Shown: in pieces, positions 11,724 through 22,300 of the stretch
Layout of the letters: every line of letters begins with the position of its first letter
Position numbering within the stretch: the stretch's first letter is position 1
Origin: Aureobasidium sp. EXF-3400
Taxonomy: Eukaryota; Ascomycota; Dothideomycetes; Dothideales; Saccotheciaceae
NCBI GenBank assembly: GCA_024195585.1
Contig: SWBL01000308.1
Span: forward strand, 1 to 63,371
DNA length: 63,371 nucleotides
Reading direction: 5' to 3'
The notes under the pieces: generated by a model
Seen by the model: the letters and a program-made list of their open reading frames with translations, nothing else
Databases searched by the model: none
Told to the model about the DNA's origin: nothing
Program-made: the position numbers and the translations under genes

Positions 11724-13862
11724 TTACAATATCGAAACTGGCGGTGCAAGATTCAACGTGACAGGACTTCCAGTCAGGGGCACCCATATAACCAAGGGGT
11801 CAGATCCAATAGTCTCCCTAACAAGTCCTGGAGCATTGCTAGTAGCTCCAGCAGGAAGGGTAACAGGAATGGGAGCAGAACAACTGTTTCCGTTGGCAGT
11901 GACAGTGACAGAGGTAACACTCTTTCCATCAGCAGAATACTGGTAGCTCAAGTTGGGATTGCACTTGTCACGAGCCATGCGGTTCATGAAGTCGGTGCCA
12001 ATATCATCGTGCTTGAGAGAGATGATGGGCCAATTGGTCAGACGAGACATCTCTTGGGCGACCACTTCGGTCCAGATTTGAATGAGAGAGAATTGGCCGG
12101 TGATGGAGCCGATGGTGGTGCTGTTGACATCTGCGTTGCGAAGATTGGCTTGGTGGAACATGAAAGGGTCGTGGTGAAGACCCATCAGGTGGCGGACGTT
12201 GGTGGTACGGGCGTCGTTGAGCAGTTGGGTGAAGCCACCCTTACCACCAGATGTGTTGACCCATTCGGCTGTGGTGCAGTCGGGAAGATCGCAGTTGAAG
12301 AAGATTGTGGTAGCCCAGCGGGGGACGATCTCAAGTCCATCATATCCATTGCTCGCTACGGTACTGATCAAGGGCCAGAACTCATTCTGCTGGTTCATCA
12401 ACACAGATCTGGTGTTGTCACCAACTGCAGATGTAATACCATTGGTCATCCAAGCTCTGATAGCATCGCCATTGTGCAAACCAGTGATAGCTGGAGGAAT
12501 GAGGCCACCTGGTGACCATCTTGTTGCTTTGTTGATTCCAGTGGTGTTTGCCCATGCCTGGTTGAAAGTGATCTCCTTGAAGGTGTCATTGTAAGTTGCG
12601 TTGTTCAGCGACTCATGAGTAAAAGTGTGGGAGACGTGGGCAAAGGCGTTCAAGTGTTCGGGTGTAGACAACCACTTGAACAATGGATCGATCAGACAGC
12701 AAGCCTTGCTCCAAGTGAAGAGTATTGGTGTGGTCGGCCAGATGTCGACTCCAGTTCCTAGCGGCTTCTGATACTCGAGCGGAGTCGAAGACATGTCGCC
12801 ACTGTAGATGATGGCAGGATCGGGCTTGCAAGTCGTTGTGTTCTCATACGTGATACCGGCAACGATGTTTCCATTTCCATTGTGACCAAGCTCCATGAAG
12901 TAATTAGAGCCAGCAGGAAGTCTCGAGTTCAACTGAGGCGTCCAGTCAGCAATAGCTTGCAGATCTGCTGCCCTCAGTCTAAACAAAGCATTTGATGGCT
13001 GATACAAAGCAGTGTTGAGATGAACATCATCAACCTGAGTGCTCAAGTAGATGCGTCGGTAACCGACGGTCAGGCCACGAGTTAGCCACGCGATGTACGC
13101 ATGTTGCAGGTAGTTGGAAGTCAATGCCCAATTGGTGGCCCAACTCGAGAACCAAACCATCTCTTGCCGTTTTCCAGCTTGATGGATAATAGCTGCAGAG
13201 CTGGGATTTGAGAAAGTACCATCAGAGCTAGCGGCAAGCCCTGCGACCTCCCAAACATTGTCAGGGTCGGTGATGGTTGCCGGATAGTGCCAAATGCCTT
13301 GTGTACTGATCGTGGCGCCTTGCTTGAGATTGGCTGTGGGGAAACCACTAGTATTCGTGAAGCTCAGCAGCTGCTCTACGCCAGCTGCACAACATCCAGC
13401 GCCAGGAATAGTAGGAGTGACGCCGAAGGCAGGTCCAGGATACACATCGATGCGGACCATTCTTGCACCAAAGGCACTTTGGTACGCATATAGCTGCTGG
13501 AATTGGTCTGCAGTCAAAGCACTGGCCCAGTTGTTGCCGCCGTAATCATAAGACACTTCACCGAGGATGATGAAGCCACCAAAGTTTCCTTGAGTGGCCG
13601 AGGAGTTAAGCGTTGGCAGTGTGATACCCGCCTGAGGGACTAGCTGGAGCTGGAATGGGATGCCATAGCCAGAGAGACCTGACGTAGCAGAGTAGGAAGA
13701 CGGTTGGTCGCGTGCAAAGATCAGAATCGTGTTGGCGACAGTAGTTCCGCCAGTAAAATTGCTGACCTGGCCATTGACAAGAGCTGAAAATATGGAAACA
13801 CCGAGAACGAGAGTGCTGGCTACCCGTGCCAGATGGCAACGGTCAGAGATCGGTATACGCAT
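11724..13862 (-). CDS. agd3: Agd3-type secreted polysaccharide deacetylase
   Basis: The product (712 residues, one exon) matches the Agd3 family (CE18), which removes acetyl groups from N-acetylgalactosamine in galactosaminogalactan, making the polymer cationic and adhesive. A signal peptide covers about residues 1-31 (hydrophobic core VASTLVLGVSIFSALVNG). An N-terminal beta-rich region (about 40-260) fits the carbohydrate-binding part of the family. The catalytic deacetylase part follows: the metal and base aspartates in TQVDDVHL (D278, D279), the metal-binding H-x3-H in SHTFTHE (H412, H416), and the HHDPFMFH segment (about 563-570). Many N-x-S/T sites fit secretion. No C-terminal GPI signal is seen. 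The gene sits in the same orientation as the GH135 and glycosyltransferase genes upstream and is probably co-regulated with them. Confidence 0.9.
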   Translation of the reverse strand: MRIPISDRCHLARVASTLVLGVSIFSALVNGQVSNFTGGTTVANTILIFARDQPSSYSATSGLSGYGIPFQLQLVPQAGITLPTLNSSATQGNFGGFIILGEVSYDYGGNNWASALTADQFQQLYAYQSAFGARMVRIDVYPGPAFGVTPTIPGAGCCAAGVEQLLSFTNTSGFPTANLKQGATISTQGIWHYPATITDPDNVWEVAGLAASSDGTFSNPSSAAIIHQAGKRQEMVWFSSWATNWALTSNYLQHAYIAWLTRGLTVGYRRIYLSTQVDDVHLNTALYQPSNALFRLRAADLQAIADWTPQLNSRLPAGSNYFMELGHNGNGNIVAGITYENTTTCKPDPAIIYSGDMSSTPLEYQKPLGTGVDIWPTTPILFTWSKACCLIDPLFKWLSTPEHLNAFAHVSHTFTHESLNNATYNDTFKEITFNQAWANTTGINKATRWSPGGLIPPAITGLHNGDAIRAWMTNGITSAVGDNTRSVLMNQQNEFWPLISTVASNGYDGLEIVPRWATTIFFNCDLPDCTTAEWVNTSGGKGGFTQLLNDARTTNVRHLMGLHHDPFMFHQANLRNADVNSTTIGSITGQFSLIQIWTEVVAQEMSRLTNWPIISLKHDDIGTDFMNRMARDKCNPNLSYQYSADGKSVTSVTVTANGNSCSAPIPVTLPAGATSNAPGLVRETIGSDPLVIWVPLTGSPVTLNLAPPVSIL

Positions 13863-15090
13863 GTTTGCTCTTAAGTGGTATGAACCTGATGAACTCGAGG
13901 TCTGGGTTCTGAGATAGTTTTGTTGTCATGGCGGGCTCTCGATCGTCTGCCTTTGTTGACCTCCAGGTCAGAGCGTCATTGGCTCACCACTGACTACACA
14001 GTGTTGATGCCCCTCACTGAACCATAACGAGATTACAGCTTCGCAAAGTGCCTCTGCAAGTCATGGCGTCCCTCTTGTGCCGCAAGGCAAATCTCCAATT
14101 CGGACAAAATGACTGAACTCGGTTGACGAGCAATGCGCGCCAGTCATGTTTCCATTGAGGTGAGTTCTGGTTATCTTCTTTCGCAAAGAGTATTAGCGAT
14201 ACTGGTGGATGTTCGTCGATGAGGCTCTCTGAAGGTGGGGAGGGCATAATCGAGAGGTGCATGTTGTTCATGGGGATAAGGCGGCATCGTGATGCAAGCA
14301 AAATGGACGATTAACGCTTGTACGTGCAGTGCAGGTGTTCAGATTTTGTTCACCGTGTGATTAGCTCAGATCACATACCCTACACAAAACAAATGTCGGG
14401 TCATCAGCATCGTCATCGCCATCTCAAAAGTGTTTGCCTTGCTATTCCCCACTAGCTGTGAGTGTGATGGTGGCGTGTTCACGGCTTGGGTTCAGCATGT
14501 CCCCACCCCACTTACACTTACCTTCGCGGCACACAGCCGGGCTTTACGTAGGCTGATGTAAATCGATGTATCCGTTGGACTTTGCGTTAGTATTAATGCT
14601 CGAAGTACATAGACTTCAGTTACTTGCGCTTTACGCTTCTGCTGGAACGCGTCGCAATGGCGGCATGAAGGTCATCTCGACGAAAGCGTATTCTCCGTAG
14701 ATCCACACGATCAACTCTCACTGCAGTCGTCATCGAGGCATGGTGAGAGAAGAAAATGCTGAAAAGTGCTCAAAGATGAATCTTTGAATGTGGGAGAAGG
14801 AAGTCAAGTTGGAATTGTGGGCGGGGAGGTCACATTTTCAAAGCCAAGCTTCTGCACAATTATGCAGGAGCGAGCCAGATAAGCGGAGTTGTGCATAGAA
14901 TTATGTACCGCATACATCAATTAATCCATACATTAAATTCCTCGAGCTTGTCGTCGAACATCGCCATCAATGATGGTCAACTACACATTACAGTCCAGAA
15001 TAGCCCGAACCACCATCCCACAAGACCAGCCTGTGATACCTCAGCCCAAAAACTGCCCATACGTCGCAATGTTGGCATGAAGCAAAGTGT
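13863..15090. other. Intergenic region upstream of agd3
   Basis: No gene supported. It must hold the agd3 promoter (next to 13862) and the 3' end of the GH135 gene. A minus-strand frame at 14014-14301 has no recognisable feature. Confidence 0.5.
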
Positions 15091-15927
15091 CTACTTGCAC
15101 TTCACCATATCAGCATTCGACTGCCCAACCTCTGACGTATAAGTCGACCACAAATCATCGAAACTCGAGTATTGATCATTAACAATCACCAACGCGCCAT
15201 AATACGGCGCATCCACCAAGCCATCCACATCCGACATCAAAGTATTCGTGTTATCTGGATAACTATGAATCAACACGGTAGATTGACTGCGCAGAGGAAC
15301 CGGAATGCTTGTGTTTCCACCATTGTTGGTCCAATCGTCATAAGTGTTTTCATAAGCATTGATCATATCGGCGATATTGTAGAAAGAAGAATCAACAGGA
15401 ACCCCAGGATTAGTCCAGACCAGATTTCCATGGGTCATAGTGTTTTTGACTTTGTTGTAGATGGTGTTCATGTAGTTGTAATCGTTGTAGGAAGCGGGTG
15501 TTTCGTCGACGAAGATGCCTTTGAGTGCAATGTTGGCGTTTGAGTACGTGGACCAGGACTGATAGGTGTCGATGTCGGCTTCGATGTCGGAGAGGGCGCG
15601 GTCGCCGTAGCTGGTGTGCACGTAGCCGACCATGTTGACATTGCTGTAGGAGTTGATTTTGGAGACGCCGGCGATGTAGTTGGAGTCTGGTGGTGATCCT
15701 CCGGGTCCGCTGTTCGGGTTGATGATAACATCGAATGTGACGCTGGGGTTGTTGGTCACCGCATCGTAGAGCGGTTGCCATGCCCCGGATGATGGGTATA
15801 TGTAGAGAGGAAGCGCGACATGCATGTTCATCGCCATCTTGGAAGTCGATGTTTTGTTTCCGAATATTTTCTGAAATCGAGATCTAGAACTCGATGAGAA
15901 CAAAGCCATTCGTTTTGACAGCGGCAT
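15091..15927 (-). CDS. sph3: Sph3-type spherulin-4 glycoside hydrolase (GH135)
   Basis: The product (278 residues from the ATG at 15927) is a spherulation-specific family 4 protein. In Aspergillus, Sph3 is an endo-acting glycosidase that cleaves N-acetylgalactosamine-containing stretches of GAG and is required for GAG production. The family opening LPLYIYPSSGAW is present, followed by the barrel. The catalytic Asp-Glu pair is in GIFVDETPASY (D141, E142) and the second acidic residue in INAYENTYDDW (E193). Oddly, I see no signal peptide or membrane anchor: the about 36 residues before the barrel are basic and Ser-rich. The frame stays open 12 codons further upstream, but without an ATG. Either the start is a missed upstream exon, or this copy is not secreted classically. 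It lies 380 bases downstream of the glycosyltransferase gene. Confidence 0.88.
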   Translation of the reverse strand: MPLSKRMALFSSSSRSRFQKIFGNKTSTSKMAMNMHVALPLYIYPSSGAWQPLYDAVTNNPSVTFDVIINPNSGPGGSPPDSNYIAGVSKINSYSNVNMVGYVHTSYGDRALSDIEADIDTYQSWSTYSNANIALKGIFVDETPASYNDYNYMNTIYNKVKNTMTHGNLVWTNPGVPVDSSFYNIADMINAYENTYDDWTNNGGNTSIPVPLRSQSTVLIHSYPDNTNTLMSDVDGLVDAPYYGALVIVNDQYSSFDDLWSTYTSEVGQSNADMVKCK

Positions 15928-16306
15928 CTTCGCAGATATGGTACCCGTACTCTCGTTCGCCAATGTTTCAATAATTTGAGAGATGTCACTCGTTGTAAGA
16001 AAACGTACGCTTGGGCGAAACGTTCAGACAAAATGGCTTTGGCGTCGTAACGGGTACATTGAGTGGTTGTGGGAGCGAATCACAAAAGTTTCTTCGCTTC
16101 ACTCCTCCTATTTGAGTACATGAGAGTCGATTTAAAGAGTATTCGAAACCATTCCCACGTGCTACCTACAACATAAATCCACACTGTCGGGCATTGAAAA
16201 GTCATACGAGCATGTATGCCAAGAACAAGGAAAAGTAAATTTGAGGAAATTGAACTCTGACATACCGCTACTCCCCTGTTCATCGTCCATGAGAGCCCCA
16301 AAATAA
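15928..16306. other. Short intergenic gap between gtb3 and sph3
   Basis: This 379-base spacer holds the 3' end of gtb3 and the promoter or a possible missing first exon of the GH135 gene. No hydrophobic exon with suitable splice sites was found on the minus strand. Confidence 0.5.
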
Positions 16307-19300
16307 TTATGCCCTTGACATTCCCCTTTCATATGTGCCCAAGCTGTACTTGCGAGGCATTGGATGACTGTCTGCTTGCAATATGTCCAGCTGGAAGTCT
16401 TGCCAGCGAGCCTTGGCATCTTCACCAGTATCCGCTGTATCGTCGTATTCGTAGATGTTCGACTCACCAAAATTGGCATTGGCTGGCGGGTGTCGACTTA
16501 GTTTGTGCGGAGAACGACGGGTTTCTGCCCAGCCGCGTTGTATCCAATACATCTGTTCGTGCTCTCGGAGGTATCGCGATCCGTGGAAACTGCGAACGAC
16601 GACATCTCGCAACTTGAGGCCTAGAGCGCGACGATCATTCGCCTTCTCGTACATACGCGCGAGGATCCAGGCAACATCTTCGGGCTTGAAAGAGTCCGGA
16701 AGCGGTGGTGGTTTGATCTTGTCATTCGTATACTCTGTCCACGGACCCAGCATACCAAGAATGCTCAGCTGCGCCCTTGCAAGTGCTTCCGGATCATTGG
16801 GAGGCACGACTTCTCCGTAACGCTTCGTAGAGTCGTCTGGATCCGTGAGCACGAGCGCCGTGGCACCAACTTCCGTTGCGACAATTGGGATACCAGACAG
16901 TGCAGCTTCTCCAATCGCCAAAGGGAGACCTTCAGAAAGCGAAGAGTTCATGAATAGCCAGGCATCCTTGAGAACTTCTTTCGGTGAACCAAATCCAGCG
17001 AGAATAACTTTGCCGTTCAGATTACGATTGTTGATCAGCGTTGTGGTCTCCAGTGCATAGCTTGGCTGACGGTCTTGGGCACCATAAACGACCAACCTAT
17101 AATCGCTAAAGCCGTACTTGTTCACGATGACATCCGCAGCTAGGACAGCATTCTTCACGTCCTTGATGAATTGGACATTGGACAGCATCACACAGGTTGG
17201 CAGCTTGCTTCGTGTTTCCATGACTGGTTGGAAAGCGTCCATGTTTCCGATACCGTTCACAATCGGGTCGATCTTGCGTGCGAAGAGCTTCTTACTACCA
17301 CGCAGTCCTTGATCCGTGCCAAGATCGATTTCCCAATCAGGATTGAAGACGGACGTACATGGCAGAACAATGTCCACATGAGTGTAAGCCAGGTGACAAG
17401 CTAGCTTGATACCAGCGAGAAGCATTGACTGGACTGGTATCGGGAGTAAACATTGCGCTGGACTGATGTTCAAGCATGTCTCTCTCCATAAGATTGCATG
17501 ATCCCAGATGCCCCAAGTAGTACCGCGTCGATACTTGAGCAGCATACCGTAGAGACTGCTGATTCCATGATGAGTGCTTTGGAAAACGGTAGGGCATTCT
17601 GCTGGGAGTTCAACCGAGTAGATGAAGAAATAGCAGATGTACAGATCAAGAGCGCCCTTGAAGTCGCTCATGGTTGCTTGCTCAATCTCGAAAAAGTCAC
17701 GGTAGTTGCTGATGTTGGGATCATTGTAGTCAATCAGCCAGGCTTGAATCCAGGCATCTTGGACGTCTTTGTTGTCCCAAGTCTTGTTGAAGTCGCACTT
17801 CTCAAAGTATCTGTTCATCTTTAGAACAACATTGCTGAAGGTAACCAAGTCACTACGAGTGTAGCGTCTCATGCGTGCGCCCTTGACAAATGATGTCAAA
17901 AGAGGAATGAAGATGAATTTGATATCTTCTTCTATTCTCGTTCCGTAGATCCTCTCATCGATCTGAGTCTGGAGCAGATTGTCAATCACACCGTGATATG
18001 GCGTTTTTCCGTCCAACCCCCAAAGCGGAAGAATTTTCAGAGAGTTGATGTTTTGTTCAATCTGGTACCTAGGGATACCGAAGTCATTGGCAGACTCCGC
18101 CAGACAGTGACCTCGGATAGTGGTATGTCCGTTGACCAAATCTCGTCGACAGTTTGAGACACCACCAGGATTATCTGGCCAACACCCATTGTCAGAGAAG
18201 ATTACAGAAGTGAGTTTTGAGGTATCGCGATACGCATCCTCTGGACGAGCTGTGACTTGATTTGCATCTTTTCCAAGACCCATGACGAACAAGTCTGACG
18301 CCTTGATAAGAAGTGGACAAGTCTGCGACGCCTCGGCAGATGGTTCGATGGCGGAAATTATCAAGTCCAAATCTTCATCCAGGGCCTGTGAAGCTTCGAG
18401 CAGATGACCAGCATCTCGAAGGCTCCAATATTTCTGAAGCAGAGGCTCTTTTCGAAGCATCATCTCGTCTAGAAAGCATGCAGACACTGCATCCAGATGA
18501 GGTGGTTTAGCCCAGAACGTCCAGAGTGCAGTCCTCAACACTGATGTCGGCAGCTTGCGATAGATGACCTTCTTTTTCGTTGGTGAATAGCCAAAGGGCA
18601 TCAGAGACATAACACACGAACGTGGCTTGGAAGGTGTAGCTCCATGTTTTGGAAACCTGTGAAGCCAGCGTAATGGATGGTAGATGAGCAAGTCAACACT
18701 GTCAAAGGACAGATCTCTTGGTTTTTTGAGTAGCCCAAATTCATCCATCAAAATAGATGCCGGAGCTTCGACACCTGTGCATACTGCTCCGGTCTCATCA
18801 ATGACTTTCGTTTCCAGATTTGCATCTCTTGCATGCTTATATACCCAATCGACTTCGTAGGTCATACCATCCAAAACTGCGACGACTCGTCTAATTTTGT
18901 CGGAAGGTACCCAATGCTTGACGTTATCGGAACCAGATCGAGGCTGCACGCTCCAGTATACCGAGATTGTAGGTGGAGTGTCTTCTGTATCCTCTTGAGT
19001 GTATTTGGCCCTAAGGATCTCGGTGTTGCCTTTCGGCCTCTTCTGATAGAAATACTCGAAAGAGAATTCAACATCCCCACGGAACAATCTTCCGCTGACA
19101 ATACGACCGTGTTTATCATATGTGGAAACGACCTCGCGGCCTGATGCTTCCTTGGTAATCTTCCTAGTCGGCCAACGTTTCCACTCCTTGTTCTGATAGT
19201 CGAAGGTGGACGTTGTTTTCATCTTGTGATCACCTGGTGTCGTCTCGTAATGCGTGATTCGATACGATGAGTCGTAAATTGCCAAACCTCTGAGCGCTTG

Positions 19301-22300
19301 AGACTCGGGTGGAGTCGCATGAATACCGTCGAAGGCCGCGACCACGAGATTACCATCCACATCTCGTGACAGGAAGCCTGTGGTTTTTGAGAAGGGTGTG
19401 TCAACTGTGATAATATCGCCGTGGAGCGTCCTTGGTAATCCCCGGTTTTTCATATCCAGAAAAACAGATAGAGACGGCTTGCCGAGAATCAGGAACAGGT
19501 AGGTCCAGAAATTCTTGACGAACCAGCAGGCTTTCCAAACATTGAGCAGCAGCCCAAGGAGTGGCTTTCGTGATGGGTTATTTCTCAAAGCGAACCACAG
19601 CTCACGGCTGACATCTGGAGCGCCGCCAGAGATCAGGGCTGTCCACCTAACGATCTCATAGATGGTAAAGCCTATACTCGTGATAGAACGCTTGAGCTTT
19701 GAGACTACTCCAAACTTTCTGCCCAAGGCTGAGGTTAACTCGGGATCTCTGTACGAGCCTGCGATCTTGAACGCGTTATCCGAATCCTGACTGACATTGG
19801 TTACCTTTCTTCTGTAGTCTCTCAAGCAATCTTCGAGCAATTCATCCGACTCTTCTATGCTCTTCGATTGTGCTGCTAGCCATGCTCGAGCAGAGGAGGT
19901 CGTGTGACCATCAACTCCCAGCAAACGACACAAGACAAGACAGCGAACGTCTTCTGGTATCTTCGTCCATTGTACATTTACGTCGATATCGAGAGACAAG
20001 TGCTGTAAAATCTTGCGATGCGTGTTGTGGGACAGGTTACACAAAGTGTCGCCATGTGACTTGAATAAAGTTGCCCAACTCATTGGTTCAGCTTGCTTGC
20101 TGGCTGATGAGCGTTTCCCTCGAGTTCTATCTTCTTTGGTGATATCATCTCCAACGTGGTCAATGTTGTTGAAAGGTGAAGAGAAGTAGCCAGTCAGTAG
20201 AAACGTGATTACGGCGGCTGAGACGGTGGTGACGTTCAAGCCAATGACATAATCGTAGAATAGATGAGATGTCGAAGGCACCGCACGGAGGACACATCCG
20301 ACTACGAGCCCCACACCGCAGCATATCAGCACCGCTACTACATGCGCTTTGGGGTTCTGAGTAAAGCATCGGTTGAACTGAAAAAGGTATTAGTGTTGCT
20401 AGGAGCCGCTGCGATGTCGTACTTTTTACCTGAAACAGACACACTGCCGTGTATCCCGAAGCATACAGAAAATAAAGGACGATGGACTGATGGTTGATCA
20501 CAAAGACCCATATGAAGATGGTCATGACGCCGAAGATGATGGCTAAATAAGACAAAAGCTCTGCCAAAGCGCGGCGATAATACATGTTGCGAAGACTGGA
20601 ATAGGTTAGCACAAGACATTATCGTGACGGCTCTCAACACAAACCGTTTCTGATTGCTCTTCAATTCGTTGTAGACAGACATGTCCGTGATCTTGCGATC
20701 TGGAAGCGCAGATGCCAGCGGCCAATACTTCTGCAGCACCAAGTCGACTGCAACGGCGCCAAGCAGGAAGTAAAGAAGGCCAAAGCAGATTCCATATCGC
20801 GCCCGATCGTCAAAATAGGTGACAATCACAGGCCGTCGAGCGCTCATGACAATGTCGATCCAGCGGTCCATGAGAGCACCAAGAAACAGTCCCACGTTTT
20901 GTCCAAGCTATAGTTCGATGAGTCAATCGGTCGTGAAATGCACAGGAGACGAAGTTACTTACATCGTACTTAGAGTAGCGAAACGTGATGAACGGACTGT
21001 GCTCCTTCAGACCACGCATCAACTGCCGCTGGTTGGCAAAAGCAAGCTCAAGCTGCACGAACCAAGTGGTGGTATAACTTTCAGGCAGATCTGCTCCACC
21101 GGCTTCCTTCTCAAGAAGCCAGAGAGCATACGGATGACCAATGCCCATTTTCCTGACGAAAGGATTCATACCTTTCTCGTCTTTGAAGAGTTTGCGAAAC
21201 AGATTTCTATTTCGATAGTTGTGAACCTCCTGTCTCAGAGCAAGACGAGCATTGGCTGCAAGCTTCTGCGAGTCGCTCTCCAACAGAGACTTCTCGTCCC
21301 TCATTTTATTGTTGTACCACGTCATTAGATCCTTCTCTTTCACTGATGGCACTTTCGCCAGCCAAGTTGTCCATTCGTGAAGAAGGTTTCGGAAGGTAAC
21401 AAGGAGCGTTATGATGAAGGTGTAGATGATAAGGAGGTATATCAGTAAATCATGGCCGTTGACGAAGGTGGTGAGGATTGGCGATATGAAAAGGATGGGT
21501 ATGCACCTCCACATCGCAGTGCGACCAGAAGTCAGAGGGCAGCCGAGTCGATGCATCGTGGCGAACATACCTGTGCAATACAGTCAGCATCAGTCGAGAG
21601 CACGGATTGCGCTAGCCTACCAAGTAAGTTTAGGAAAGTCGTTAAGGCGTACAGGTAAATGAGGAAAACGAAACCGCCGAACCAGGACACCTGGGCGCCA
21701 AACGCGAAGAAGCCACAGAATGCTACGATTGTGGTCAGGATGAACGCCGCGGAGAAACGCTGAACAATGAAATGCGCCATATTGTCAAACGCGAACTTTG
21801 CATGTTAGGGCTAGCCATGGATTACTGGAGTCCGAACTTACGCTGAAGAGATAAAAGCCACCAGTACTGCCCACCCAGCCAGTGATACCACCTGTCATCA
21901 GGAGTGCAGTAAGAATAGCGTAGTTGGCCATGTTTACGACCACATTGTCCATGTAAGCTGTCAAGTAGAAGCCACGGCCGAGGAATGAAAGCAACAAAAC
22001 ATCGATGACAGCAGGAAAACAGAAGATGGAGAGAGCACCAAACGCACCGGCGGCGTCAGCAAGATATTTCGTTGAATCTGGTTCGTCCAACTTGTAGCCA
22101 GGTGCTTGCCCCGGCAGCTCTACAGGAGACCCAGAACCTGACATGACACCGTGACCTTCAAGCTTGATCCGAGCTTCTGTGTTCGAGTATGCGGTGAACA
22201 CGTCCTTGCCATCCCATGATTCGGGTGGTGGCGGATGATCTGTCAGATATTCATGGTACCTGTCGTAGGTGATTTCTCCAAGTGTTCGTGGTAGGATGCC

